A stretch of DNA of 64,000 bases, taken from the NCBI GenBank assembly GCA_029265315.1, contig JAJUJM010000007.1:1-64000 (forward strand). Reading direction: 5' to 3'. Numbering within the stretch: position 1 is the stretch's first letter; each line of letters starts with the position of its first letter. The translations under genes and the position numbers were made by a program. This document shows positions 16,462 to 25,491 of the stretch, in pieces. The DNA comes from Actinomycetota bacterium. Lineage in GTDB: Bacteria; Actinomycetota; Coriobacteriia; Anaerosomatales; PHET01. The notes under the pieces are model-generated. The model did no database searches. It was given only the letters and a program-made list of their open reading frames with translations, and was not told the DNA's origin.

Positions 16462-17664
16462 CTACATCGGCCCTCGTTCGACGACGATCTCGCCGAACGT
16501 ACGGCCCCATTCGCGCGCGGCGACGAGCTCTTCTGCCGAGGGCGCGTACTTGCACGTGAGATCACCAAGCGGCATCTCGAGCCCCATCTCCTCGAACCGG
16601 GAGCTGATCTGTCTGGTCGCCCCGCTCGACCATCCATAGCTCCCGAACGCACCGGCGACTTTATCCTTCGGCTTGAGTCCGGCCAGGTACTGCAGGTAGC
16701 CGGCAGGCCGGTGCAACATCCCGTGGTGCAGCGTGGGCGAACCGAGCAGCAGCGCACGGGCATCGAGCACGTGCCGCGTCACGTGAGCGTATGGGGTCGA
16801 GGCGAGGTCGAACAGCCTGACCTCCACCCCGGCTTGGATCGCCCCGTCAGCGATGTGCCGCGCCAAGACGTCGGTCGAGCCCCACATCGTCCCGTACGCG
16901 ATCACGAGCTTGTCGTAGGTGTCGCCCGACGTGCACCTCCCGTAGGTCTCAAGCAGCGTGGGGATATCACGCTCGCGCCAGATCACGCCGTGGCTCGGGG
17001 CGATCGTCGTGAAGACCCACCCCGATTCCAGAACCTTCTCGATAGCCTTGCTGACCTGTGGTCCGAGCGGCATGAGGATGTTCGCGTAGTACGTGATGAG
17101 CTCCTCGACCGCGAAGTCCAAGCCGACCTCGTCAGCGAAGCGCGAGGCCGATGCGATGTGCTGGCCGAACGCGTCATTGGGCATGAGACAGGAGCGTTCG
17201 GGACAGTACGTGAACATCGAATCCGGCCAATGGACCATGGGCATCGGCATGAAGCGCAGCGTCAGACCCCCCAAGTCGAGCACATCATCCGGGCCCACCG
17301 CGGCAAGCTCCAGGTCGGGACCATGGTACTCGGCCACACCGCGGACTCCGCCGGCACTCGCGACGACTCTGGCGTTAGGACACGCCTGCATGACCAACCG
17401 CAGCCCGCCGTTGTGGTCGGGCTCGACATGGTTCACGACGATGTAGTCCACCGCGTCCAACTCGACCACGCTTCGGATCCGTTCGAGCAGCTCGGGGACG
17501 AACGGCACCTTGACGGTGTCGACCAGCGCGACCTTGTCCTCGCCTTTCACGAGGTAGGCGTTGTACGTCGAACCTCGCGGGGTCTCGAAGCCATGGAAGT
17601 CTCGTAGGTTCCAGTCGATCGCTCCCACCCAGTGGATGGAGTCGGTCACGGGGACGGCCTGCAT
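16462..17664 (-). CDS. Flavodiiron protein (A-type flavoprotein)
   Basis: A 400-residue cytoplasmic enzyme that reduces O2 to water, or NO to N2O, in anaerobes. The N-terminal metallo-beta-lactamase domain (1-250) has the diiron ligands in NHVEPDHNGG, VHWPDSM and PNDAFGQH, with APSHGVIW as the last ligand loop. The C-terminal flavodoxin domain starts near 255 with AYGTMWGSTDVLARHIADG for FMN. The ATG has AAGGAGG six nt upstream. It is a single gene facing away from a divergent membrane protein gene. The electron donor (rubredoxin or similar) is not in the window. Confidence 0.92.
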   Translation of the reverse strand: MQAVPVTDSIHWVGAIDWNLRDFHGFETPRGSTYNAYLVKGEDKVALVDTVKVPFVPELLERIRSVVELDAVDYIVVNHVEPDHNGGLRLVMQACPNARVVASAGGVRGVAEYHGPDLELAAVGPDDVLDLGGLTLRFMPMPMVHWPDSMFTYCPERSCLMPNDAFGQHIASASRFADEVGLDFAVEELITYYANILMPLGPQVSKAIEKVLESGWVFTTIAPSHGVIWRERDIPTLLETYGRCTSGDTYDKLVIAYGTMWGSTDVLARHIADGAIQAGVEVRLFDLASTPYAHVTRHVLDARALLLGSPTLHHGMLHRPAGYLQYLAGLKPKDKVAGAFGSYGWSSGATRQISSRFEEMGLEMPLGDLTCKYAPSAEELVAAREWGRTFGEIVVERGPM

Positions 17665-17797
17665 CGCTCGCCTCCTTGATGTCGTCTCGGCATGCGGTAC
17701 TTCTACTTACCCGTTGCGCGATTCGTAGGCACCACTGAAGCACCGCCTCGCTCGTCCCGATTACCTGTCACGAGGTTGGTGTCGAATCGGGGGGGCC

Positions 17798-19006
17798 ATG
17801 TTCTTCTTCGCGTTTCCTCGCAGGTTCGCACGAAGAGTGCGGATTCCAGTGGTGACCTTCATGCTTGTGGGAGCGATCGTGGCTTGGTTCATCACGACGC
17901 CAGGGTTCATGGAGGTGCGTCGCTGGCTGGCCACGGACCTCGTATCCGGCTTCGAAGGTCTCATACACCTCAATGGACTTCTGCTTTCTGTGGGTGTCAT
18001 CCCACTGGCCGTGAGCGTCTACCTGTTCATGCTTCTGGGGCCGCTCATCGAGGACCAGTTGAAGCCGTGGTTCTACGTGCCGCTGTTGGTAACGGGCGGC
18101 GCGATCGGTTGCTACGCGTCCGGCATGAGACTCTCGACGGCGCTCGCGGGTGCCTACGAGCCGCTGGCCGCGTGTCTTTTCGGGATGAGCGCCACACTGG
18201 CAGGTTTCACGCTGGTGAGAAATCGCCTCGCCGAACTCGAGGTGGCCTGGTTCAGCTGGATCCTCACGTGGGTCCGCTACGACCACTTCGAGCTTCCGGG
18301 GTGGATGAGCGCACCCTTCTACTGGCTCATCGTCGCATCGCTCATTCCGCTCTCAGGACACTTCGCGTTCCCAGGCCCAGACATGGTCGCCGCTGTCGCC
18401 GGGTTCGTCTTCGGGGTGGTCATCGCTCTGACGACGCGCCAGTGGGGCGCGGCCGAGAGGGAGGCCGCCGAGGCCAAAGCCTCAGCCTACTACCGGACGG
18501 GTCTCGAGAGCCAGGCCGTCCGCCGCATCGAGACGGTCCGCCGGCTTGATTCGGCTGAACGCGCACGCATGGCGCTGACCGCCCTGGCATCGGCCCCATC
18601 GGACTTCGCCGCACGTTCCCGGATCGCCCAGGCCGTAGAGGAGCTGCTCGCCGAAGGAAAGGTCCTCGAGGCGGCGAGCACCTGGTCAGCCTCGCAGCGA
18701 ATCGCCAGCGACGCGGTCACACTCGACACGCAGACCCTGTACTCCATGGGGGTGGAGGCAGCCGCCAACGATGCGCTCGACCCTGCGGCCGACCTCTTCT
18801 ACGCTGTCTACCGGTCAGCTCCACGCTCTTTGCTCGGCGAGCACGCCCTGTTCCGATTGGCGCACGTCTACCTCAAGCAGGGTCGTGAGACGGATGCGGC
18901 CGAAACGTGGCGGGTGTTCATTTCGGAGCACCCCACGAGCGGACTGGTCACGCACGCATCGCCGCGACTGAGCGGCCGCCTCGCAACGGGTGACGCTTCA
19001 GGGTGA
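17798..19006 (+). CDS. Rhomboid-like membrane protein with C-terminal TPR region, probably inactive as protease
   Basis: A 402-residue protein. Residues 1-215 contain about six hydrophobic helices in a rhomboid-like order. The segment CLFGMSATLAGF sits where the catalytic GxSG occurs, and AAVAGFVFGV sits where active enzymes carry the catalytic His before Gly-rich residues. The His is absent, so protease activity is doubtful. Residues 220-400 are soluble, helical and TPR-like (tandem ALAS..DFAARSRIAQAVEELL and AADLFYAVYRSAP..EHALFRLAHVYL). The gene stands alone, divergent from the flavodiiron protein, with a G-rich sequence before the ATG. Assignment to rhomboids rests on pattern only. Confidence 0.75.
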   Translation: MFFFAFPRRFARRVRIPVVTFMLVGAIVAWFITTPGFMEVRRWLATDLVSGFEGLIHLNGLLLSVGVIPLAVSVYLFMLLGPLIEDQLKPWFYVPLLVTGGAIGCYASGMRLSTALAGAYEPLAACLFGMSATLAGFTLVRNRLAELEVAWFSWILTWVRYDHFELPGWMSAPFYWLIVASLIPLSGHFAFPGPDMVAAVAGFVFGVVIALTTRQWGAAEREAAEAKASAYYRTGLESQAVRRIETVRRLDSAERARMALTALASAPSDFAARSRIAQAVEELLAEGKVLEAASTWSASQRIASDAVTLDTQTLYSMGVEAAANDALDPAADLFYAVYRSAPRSLLGEHALFRLAHVYLKQGRETDAAETWRVFISEHPTSGLVTHASPRLSGRLATGDASG

Positions 19007-19013
19007 GGCGCGC

Positions 19014-19039
19014 GGTAGGCGCTCAGGGGTGCGTCTACC
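19014..19039. terminator. Hairpin between convergent genes
   Basis: A nine-pair stem (GGTAGGCGC with GCGTCTACC, one G-T pair) surrounds an 8-nt loop. It lies 7 nt after the stop of the rhomboid-like gene and about 33 nt from the end of the opposing 30-codon gene, so it may end transcription from both sides. No long T-run follows, so termination strength is uncertain. Confidence 0.5.
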
Positions 19040-19072
19040 TGTTCGCTGCCCGTGAGACCGTTGGCGCTTCCA

Positions 19073-19165
19073 TCACCCAACGCGCCACAGGGCGAACGCG
19101 AGCGAGAGAAAGACGAGCCCCACTCCCATGACCCATGCGAGCAGGCGTCCGTAGCGGTGTCTCAT
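19073..19165 (-). CDS. 30-residue single-helix membrane protein
   Basis: A very short frame translating to Met, a basic stretch (RHRYGR), one hydrophobic helix of about 20 residues (LLAWVMGVGLVFLSLAFALW) and a basic end (RVG). It begins three bases after the stop of the ferric-reductase-like gene on the same strand, so it is likely co-translated. The inside-positive basic ends and clean hydrophobic core look like a real small membrane protein, similar in design to small subunits of respiratory complexes. Function is unknown; a partner role for the adjacent flavocytochrome is inferred from position. Confidence 0.6.
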   Translation of the reverse strand: MRHRYGRLLAWVMGVGLVFLSLAFALWRVG

Positions 19166-19168
19166 CGT

Positions 19169-20536
19169 TCACACCAACCCGAACAACTCGTAGCGCACAC
19201 TACGGGCCGGAACGCCAAGGGCCTCCAAGGACTCGCTCACTGACCGCATCATGGGCTCGGGACCGCAGACGAAGTACTCAGCGTGCGAGAACTCCTCACC
19301 GATGTGGCGCTCGAGAAGCTCGCGGGTCACGAAGCCTGACTCGCCCTCCCACCCGTCCGGGGGCCGAGCCGGCACCAGGACGACGCGCAACCGCATGCGC
19401 TCCTCGAGCTGTGGCAGCTCGTCGACGAACGTGGCGTCATCGAGTGCGCTCACTCCGTGGATCAACAGGAAGGGGCGTGTGTCCCCCCGGTCAGCAGCGG
19501 TCCTGAGCATGCTCATGATGGGTGTGATCCCCACACCGCCGGCGATGAACACGTAGCTGTCCGCTCGATGCCGGTCCGTGGAGAACTGCCCGTACGGCCC
19601 GTCGATCCAAGCGCGCTCTCCTATGGACGTATCCCCGATGGTCGACGTGAAGTCGCCCAGTTCCTTGATGGTGAGCTCCACGCTCTCGGTGCGTTCGGCC
19701 GATGACGAGATCGAGAACGGGTGCTCTGCCATGGCGAAGGGCGATGCACCCAGATGGAGCCATACGAACTGCCCCGGAGCGAACTCGAAGCGCTCGCCTT
19801 CCCGCTTCAGCGTGAGCGTCCACGCGGAGCCGCGCTCGGGTCGCACAGCCGCGACACTCCACGGCCTTCGCCACATCACCGCAGGTTTCACGACGCGGGC
19901 CCACAGCAAAGCCACGGTCCAGAGCGCCGGGTACACGACCCACAGCACCCGTTTGGCCGGAGTGCTCACGTAGCGGCCGACCAGTTCCACATGCGCGACG
20001 GCGGCAGCGAGCATCACGACCGCCATGAGGCCATGCGTCCTGCGCCACAGTTCGTAGCCGAGCCTCAAGCGCGTGCGGAAGAAGGAGGCCGCAAGCAGCA
20101 GGGCGACGAGAACCAGCGCCAGCACCGCGAAGCGGGCTCTCGGAGGCGCGATGAACACGTTGAAGAGCTCGAGCTTCGACGCGTCCTCGACCACGAGCAG
20201 GACCGGGTGGGCGGCTACGAGCGCGAATGCCACGATCGATATGATCCGGTGGAAGTAGTAGACCGCGTCGATACCGTAGGGCGCCTTGATGCGGCGAAGA
20301 CGAGCGGTCAGAACGATTTGAAGGCCAAGGAGGGCGAGGCCGGCGAACCCAAGGGCCACCGAGAACTCGCGCAGGAACGTGCGGGCCGGCGGGAGCGGCG
20401 CAACCAGCATGAACAGCACAGGCAGAGCTGCAAGTGCGAGGTAGGCGACGATTCCGGCCGCCCCTCGCACGAGCCATTCACTGTCGGAGAGTCCGCGCTG
20501 CTTGTTCGAACGGGTGGGTCGTTCGGTGCCTGTCAT
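19169..20536 (-). CDS. Ferric reductase / NADPH oxidase-like flavocytochrome
   Basis: A 455-residue membrane oxidoreductase. Residues 25-215 hold about six helices with two His-X13-His pairs (FHRIISIVAFALVAAH and THGLMAVVMLAAAVAH), the usual bis-haem ligands of the family. Residues 225-455 are a ferredoxin-NADP reductase-like domain: EHPFSISSSA for FAD, AGGVGITPIMSMLR for the pyridine nucleotide, FVCGPEPMM and a C-terminal aromatic end (YELFGLV). It would carry electrons from NAD(P)H across the membrane to an unknown acceptor. It lies 3 nt from the polyprenyl synthase stop and 3 nt before a tiny membrane protein gene. Confidence 0.88.
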   Translation of the reverse strand: MTGTERPTRSNKQRGLSDSEWLVRGAAGIVAYLALAALPVLFMLVAPLPPARTFLREFSVALGFAGLALLGLQIVLTARLRRIKAPYGIDAVYYFHRIISIVAFALVAAHPVLLVVEDASKLELFNVFIAPPRARFAVLALVLVALLLAASFFRTRLRLGYELWRRTHGLMAVVMLAAAVAHVELVGRYVSTPAKRVLWVVYPALWTVALLWARVVKPAVMWRRPWSVAAVRPERGSAWTLTLKREGERFEFAPGQFVWLHLGASPFAMAEHPFSISSSAERTESVELTIKELGDFTSTIGDTSIGERAWIDGPYGQFSTDRHRADSYVFIAGGVGITPIMSMLRTAADRGDTRPFLLIHGVSALDDATFVDELPQLEERMRLRVVLVPARPPDGWEGESGFVTRELLERHIGEEFSHAEYFVCGPEPMMRSVSESLEALGVPARSVRYELFGLV

Positions 20537-20539
20537 CGA

Positions 20540-21547
20540 TCAGCTCGAGCGTTTGATGAAGAAGTCGGCCATCGACAGCAACAGGTCCTTGGCCTTGCTG
20601 GGCGGAAGGGCCTCGTCGAGATCGCGCTTCGCAGCCACCACCAGGTCGCGCGCATAGTCATTCGCGTACTCGATCGAGCCGGCTCGGCGCATGATGTCGA
20701 CCGCTTCCTCCAGAATCTCGGCATCCGTCTCGTGAGAGGACAGGATGGCCAGCAGACGGTCGCGGTCAGGCGAGTGTTGCAGCGCGTGTATCGCCACGAG
20801 CGTGCGCTTCCCTTCGGTGACATCGCTGCGAAAGTCCTTGCCGACCGACTCCTTCTTGCCAACCAGATTCAGCACGTCGTCCTGTATCTGGAACGCAAGA
20901 CCGGCGGCCATGCCGAAGGCGCGCAGCGCCTCGACCTGGACCTCAGAGCCGCCTCCGATGATGGCCCCCACCGCGAGCGGGACCGCTCCTGAGTAGTAGG
21001 CGGTCTTGTGGTTGGCCATGAGCAGGTAGTCGTCCACGGTCAGGTCGAAGCGACCGTCCCGCGCCCAGCCGATGTCGAGCGCCTGCCCCTCGATGGTGCG
21101 GGTGGTCATGTCGACGAGCTCTCCCAGCACTCTGAGCTTGGTCGCATCGTCGAGCGATGGATCGCCCACCACCGCGCCGGTGACGAGCGACAGGGCGAGG
21201 TCACCGGCGTTGATGGCCAGGCCGTCGCCCTCCCGCACGTGCAGGCACGGCTCGCCCCGGCGCGTGAGCGAGGAATCCTCGATGTCGTCATGGATGAGCG
21301 CGGCTGTATGGAAGTGCTCGACGGCTGCCGCAGAGGCACGCGCCCTGTCCGGGTCGCCACCGACCGCCTCGCAGGCGAGCAGGCAGATGAGCGGCCTGTG
21401 GCGCTTGCCTGCGTTGGCGCTGAACTCCGCGAGCGGACCGTAGAGGTATCGAGCCATGTCCGGGTGGGTGCCGTGGCCGAAGAAGCTGGCGAGGTACTGG
21501 TCGATGCGCTTCGCGTTGCGCTTGAGATAGAGCTCGAACCCGGTCAT
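20540..21547 (-). CDS. Polyprenyl diphosphate synthase
   Basis: A 335-residue all-helical prenyltransferase making a long-chain isoprenoid diphosphate, perhaps the menaquinone side chain or lipid carrier. The first Asp-rich motif is ALIHDDIEDSSLTRRG near residue 85, and the second is FQIQDDVLNLVG near 215, with Asn in place of the last Asp. GKRHRPLICLLAC and GQALDIGWA are also typical. Chain length cannot be stated from sequence. It heads a minus-strand pair with the flavocytochrome gene. Confidence 0.92.
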   Translation of the reverse strand: MTGFELYLKRNAKRIDQYLASFFGHGTHPDMARYLYGPLAEFSANAGKRHRPLICLLACEAVGGDPDRARASAAAVEHFHTAALIHDDIEDSSLTRRGEPCLHVREGDGLAINAGDLALSLVTGAVVGDPSLDDATKLRVLGELVDMTTRTIEGQALDIGWARDGRFDLTVDDYLLMANHKTAYYSGAVPLAVGAIIGGGSEVQVEALRAFGMAAGLAFQIQDDVLNLVGKKESVGKDFRSDVTEGKRTLVAIHALQHSPDRDRLLAILSSHETDAEILEEAVDIMRRAGSIEYANDYARDLVVAAKRDLDEALPPSKAKDLLLSMADFFIKRSS

Positions 21548-21593
21548 GCCCCTCCGTTCACCATCGGCACGCTCTCCTCCTGCCCGAGCGCGG

Positions 21594-21959
21594 CTATGGT
21601 ACCAGAGTCAACGACCACGCCCAGGCGGTCCCACCGCCGTAGACGATGAGGAAGGCGATGTGCTTGCCGATGAGCGCCGGTCGCTTCGTAGGCATCTGTT
21701 CGGGAGGGGTCTCGGCTCGCCAGTACGCCAAGCGCAGCGCCCCGGTGATGGTGATGACCACGAGTGCCACCACAAGCAGCCAGAAGATGAGCCCGAGCAC
21801 CTCGGTCATCGCGGCGATGAAGGCCGGGCCCTCCGCCCCTGCGCTCTGGTCAAAGCGTCCGCGCAACACCCACAACACGAGCAGGCACGCGGCCCACAGA
21901 CCGGTCCCCACGTCGTGCAGCCAGTTGTTCGCCAGTCTGATCCGCGGGTCAGCGAGCAT
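21594..21959 (-). CDS. Small integral membrane protein
   Basis: A 121-residue protein with three hydrophobic helices (around residues 18-34, 50-72 and 96-115). The opening RLANNWLHDVGTGLWAACL resembles the start of CopD/DUF2269-like membrane proteins, but the match is weak. The ATG overlaps the stop of the FetB-like permease by 11 nt, suggesting it belongs to the same operon. No catalytic motif is seen. Function is unknown. Confidence 0.7.
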   Translation of the reverse strand: MLADPRIRLANNWLHDVGTGLWAACLLVLWVLRGRFDQSAGAEGPAFIAAMTEVLGLIFWLLVVALVVITITGALRLAYWRAETPPEQMPTKRPALIGKHIAFLIVYGGGTAWAWSLTLVP

Positions 21960-22758
21960 GTGGGCGCCATCCCTTCTCGAGGAAGACTCCATCGGGCGTG
22001 AAGCGGCGGCGGAACGTGAGCAGGACCACGAGAGTCGACCCAAGCACGTCTGCGGTCGCCACCATGAGCATGACCACGATCTGGTAGGGCGCCGCCACGA
22101 GCGGATCAGCGCCGGCGAGCACCTGGCCGGCCATCATGCCCGGGATGAACACGATGCCCACCGTCGACAAGGTGTTTATGCTGGGGATCATGCCCGCGCG
22201 CAACGCGGTGCGGACCGACTCCCGGGCGGCCTCCCACGGACTGGCCCCGAGCGCCGTCAGCGCAAGGATCTCGTTCTCTCGCGCGTCCATGTCAGCGAAC
22301 GTCCGCTCCAGCGCCAGCGCGACGCCGTTCATCGAGTTGCCGATCACCATGCCCGCGATGGGGATGACGTAGCGCGGCAGGTACCACGGCTCCACGCGGA
22401 CGATGAGCCCGGTCACGGCGAAGGTGATGACGAGTGCCGGCAGGCCCATCGCGGCCCATGCGCGCACGTACGAGCCGCGCGGGGCGTCGGGCGCTCTTCT
22501 CACCACCGTCTGGGCAGCGACCGCGGTCATCACGCCGATGATGGCGAGCACGAGAAGCGGTTGGCGCAGCCGAAAGACCCATCCCAGCACGAGACCGAGC
22601 GCCAGCAGCTGCAGGTAGGTCCGCAGCGTGCCGAGCCACAACGCCTTCGTCACCCCGAGCTGCAGAGCGAGCGTGATTCCACCGGTCACGACCATGAAGC
22701 CCGTGGCGAGCAGCAGCTGGGGCCAGCCTATCGCGATGACGCCGGCAGGGTCGCTCAT
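21949..22758 (-). CDS. FetB/UPF0014-family ABC permease
   Basis: A 269-residue membrane permease of the family that contains the E. coli iron exporter FetB. About seven helices are present, with the family segments VRVEPWYLPRYVIPIAGMVIGNSMNG and STVGIVFIPGMMAGQVLAGADP. The ATG overlaps the ATPase stop (ATGA), so the pair forms a two-gene exporter. The substrate is inferred by family only, and metal export is most likely. A longer upstream frame lies antisense-like inside the ATPase and was rejected. Confidence 0.88.
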   Translation of the reverse strand: MSDPAGVIAIGWPQLLLATGFMVVTGGITLALQLGVTKALWLGTLRTYLQLLALGLVLGWVFRLRQPLLVLAIIGVMTAVAAQTVVRRAPDAPRGSYVRAWAAMGLPALVITFAVTGLIVRVEPWYLPRYVIPIAGMVIGNSMNGVALALERTFADMDARENEILALTALGASPWEAARESVRTALRAGMIPSINTLSTVGIVFIPGMMAGQVLAGADPLVAAPYQIVVMLMVATADVLGSTLVVLLTFRRRFTPDGVFLEKGWRPHAR

Positions 22759-23444
22759 GGGCCGGCCTCCGTGAGACGCCCGCCTTGGGTGAGTACGAGC
22801 CGTCGCGCGGCGAGCCCGTCGCTCTCGCGGTGCCGGACACGCACGATGGCGGTCCCTGTCGCGGCGATCCTGACGAGCGCCTGAGCGAGCGCGGAGGAAC
22901 TCTCCGGATCGAGCGCGGCATCGGGTTCGTCGAGCAGCAGCACCCGCGGTCCGGTGAGAACGACGCGCAGCAGTGCCACACGGGCCTGCTGGCCGACGGA
23001 GAGCCGTGTCGCGTCCCGGTCGAGCGGCAAGCCGCCCAGACCGACCTCGTCGAGCGCCGACAGCAGGGCCTCCGACCCGGGTTCGGCAACGTCGCGCTCG
23101 ACTTTCAGGCGCCATGGCAGCACCAGGTTGGTCCTCAGGTCGCCCGGAAGGATCGCCGGTTTCTGCGGCAGGAGCGCCACGAGAGCTCTCCAGCGCTGCG
23201 GTGCCAGGGTGTCCGCCCGCTGCCCGTCCACCGCGAGCGAACCGGTCGCGCCCGGCATCAACCGGGCGAGCGTGCGCAAGAGGGTGGTCTTGCCGCTGCC
23301 GCTTGGACCCGACACGTCCACGATCTCTCCGGGACCGACATCGAGCGACACACCGTCCAAGACGCGCACGGGTCCCGCATCGCCGGGAAGCGATACGCTC
23401 AGGTCGCGTGCTTCGAGACGCGGTGGGGTCGGTGATGTGCTCAC
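22755..23444 (-). CDS. ABC transporter ATPase, FetA-like
   Basis: A 229-residue ATPase with Walker A SGPSGSGKTTLLRTL near residue 47, signature LSVGQQARVALLRVVL and Walker B VLLLDEPDAALD. The usual H-loop 'HD' is replaced by VRHRESDG, which still provides a His. The signature has LSVGQ rather than LSGGQ. It is paired by overlap with the FetB-like permease. The GTG start matches the first plausible codon before the conserved ARDLSVSL strand. Confidence 0.9.
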   Translation of the reverse strand: MSTSPTPPRLEARDLSVSLPGDAGPVRVLDGVSLDVGPGEIVDVSGPSGSGKTTLLRTLARLMPGATGSLAVDGQRADTLAPQRWRALVALLPQKPAILPGDLRTNLVLPWRLKVERDVAEPGSEALLSALDEVGLGGLPLDRDATRLSVGQQARVALLRVVLTGPRVLLLDEPDAALDPESSSALAQALVRIAATGTAIVRVRHRESDGLAARRLVLTQGGRLTEAGP

Positions 23445-23530
23445 AGCGCTATGCTACCCGACCACATGGGACCAGGTGGACGCGGATGCGCGTCCGACGC
23501 GACTCCGTCCGGATCGTGCAGCACACCCGA

Positions 23531-25354
23531 TCAGCGTACGGTGAACCCGCGGTACCCACTGAAGCTCGTTATGTGAGCGGCATCCGAAGGGTGGTATGCG
23601 TACACACGCCACCTGCCCGTCGCAGGCAACGACAGTGCAGCCCGGTATCGGAAGTCGGAACGGATCACGCCGGTCACGGTCTTACGCGTGACCCAGCCCA
23701 GCGTCCCATCGCTCTTGCGCTGCAGACGCTGCGCGGCGATGCGCACCGCAGGCGAACCGACCGCGTGACGAGGAGAGAGCGTGCCGGACACGACGTACGT
23801 ACGATTGCGGACCGCTGTCGACGGCAGCCCACTCGGCACGCCGACCACAGCCGCCGTCTTGCCGGCTGAGCTCACCGTTCGCGAAACGGACCGGTTGCCA
23901 CAGCCATCGGTGGCGATGACCGTGATGCTGACCGCCATACGGCTGGCGACTGTGGCGGCGTCAGGCGTCCACGGGTACGTCCACGTGAGCCACCCGTCCG
24001 TCGAGTTCGCGGTAAGCCAGGTCTGCGTGTCAGACCACGTGACACCGTTCCAGTACTTGCCGTCAGCACGACGGATCCTCACCTCCACGGCCGCTACGCC
24101 CACGCCGGTATCGGTCGCCGTGCCCGACAACGGAACCGGCATCGTCGTCGAGAGTCCGAATCCCCTGGAAGGCGAACTCAGCGTCAAACCCGGATCCACC
24201 GGCGCACGTTGACCGGTCCACGTGACTCCCCCGTCCGTGGTGTGCAGCAACACCTCGTTGCCGCCGGCCACGAACCAGTGGGTGTCCGTGAGCATCTCGG
24301 CGATGCGCAAGGACGGCAGGTCCGGGAACTCCCGGTAGGTCCAAGTGGCTCCTCCATCGCCGGTGTAGGCCAGCACGCCCGTCAGTGGACCAGTCACCGT
24401 CTTCTTCATGTCCCCGGCCACCAGGATCCGGTTCGCATCAAGCGCGTCAGCGGCGCGGACGTTCACCTCCCGAGCGCCCGTCAGCACGGGCAGGTAGAGT
24501 GCGTTCCACGTAGCGCCGCCGTCTGAGGTGCGCAGGTACTGCCTGTTCTCGCCGAACGCGTAGATCGTGCCCACGGCGGGAGCCACGAGCGATGTCATCA
24601 TGCGCTGCGGAGAGTGCTTGGGAAGACCGGGCTGTGGAGTCCAGGCGCCTCCGGCGTTCGTGCTCTTCAGTACCAAGCGCTGCTTGTAGGTGAGGCTCGA
24701 ACCACCGCGCTGCCATTCGTTTCCGAGCGCCCAGACGGTCGTGCCCGACGGGTCGTTGGCGAGGTCGGCGATGGCCGCTTCCGTCGGCGGGTCGAGGTCC
24801 GAGTCGCCCGTCGCGAAGTAGAGTGGCCCCTCGTAAGCGCGAACCCAGTTCGCTCCGTCGTCGTTCGTGGCGGCGATCATGGCCACGCGTCCATGTGGCC
24901 GGTTGTCCGCCTCAACCGTCGCGCTGTGAGAGCCCGCCAACACGATCCGTCCGCTCGACAGACGCTGGATGCTCGTGAGCCTCGTGTCGTAGGGCAGCGC
25001 CTTCGCCGACCGGCTCCACGTGACACCCATGTCAGCACTGCGCCACAGGTAGCGGTGCGCCGAGGCCGCCGCCCATACGTTCGAACCGAACGCGGTCAAA
25101 GCCACGACACCGGGAGCGTGACCGGCGGTCGTGCCGATGCGCGTACTGCGCCATGTGTACCCGCCGTCCCTCGTACGTGAGACGTACCCCTGTGAGGGTG
25201 AGGTCGCCGATCCCCCGGCGTTGATGCCCAGGTATCCGTCAGCGGCGCCCCAGAAGGTCGAACTCTCGATGCGAGACACAGCCGCCGCGGGCGTGGCGGA
25301 AGCGAGCAGCGTCGCGCAGACGGCCAGCACGGTCAGAAAGCGGAATCGCTGCAT
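23531..25354 (-). CDS. Secreted Asp-box (BNR) repeat protein with Ig-like C-terminus
   Basis: A 607-residue secreted protein with a clear signal peptide (RFRFLTVLAVCATLLASATPAA). Residues about 40-400 contain seven Asp-box turns of the SxDxGxTW type (TRDGGYTW, SADMGVTW, TNDDGANW, STNAGGAW, TSDGGATW, TGDGGATW, TTDGGVTW), as in sialidase and Ycf48-like beta propellers. The C-terminal 200 residues look like one or two Ig/Fn3-like domains. The catalytic Arg/Glu set of sialidases was not recognised, so binding or assembly rather than glycan cleavage is likely. The gene is monocistronic. Confidence 0.8.
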   Translation of the reverse strand: MQRFRFLTVLAVCATLLASATPAAAVSRIESSTFWGAADGYLGINAGGSATSPSQGYVSRTRDGGYTWRSTRIGTTAGHAPGVVALTAFGSNVWAAASAHRYLWRSADMGVTWSRSAKALPYDTRLTSIQRLSSGRIVLAGSHSATVEADNRPHGRVAMIAATNDDGANWVRAYEGPLYFATGDSDLDPPTEAAIADLANDPSGTTVWALGNEWQRGGSSLTYKQRLVLKSTNAGGAWTPQPGLPKHSPQRMMTSLVAPAVGTIYAFGENRQYLRTSDGGATWNALYLPVLTGAREVNVRAADALDANRILVAGDMKKTVTGPLTGVLAYTGDGGATWTYREFPDLPSLRIAEMLTDTHWFVAGGNEVLLHTTDGGVTWTGQRAPVDPGLTLSSPSRGFGLSTTMPVPLSGTATDTGVGVAAVEVRIRRADGKYWNGVTWSDTQTWLTANSTDGWLTWTYPWTPDAATVASRMAVSITVIATDGCGNRSVSRTVSSAGKTAAVVGVPSGLPSTAVRNRTYVVSGTLSPRHAVGSPAVRIAAQRLQRKSDGTLGWVTRKTVTGVIRSDFRYRAALSLPATGRWRVYAYHPSDAAHITSFSGYRGFTVR

Positions 25355-25491
25355 GTCGTACCACCCTACCCGATCGTCGATGCTGCCCTGAACACGGCTC
25401 TTCGGACTCGCCCCTGCCGGGGGGCACACGAGCGCGAGAGCCATGCTACCACCGCAAGACCTGCGAACGGCGTGCCGTCACGACATCCACA

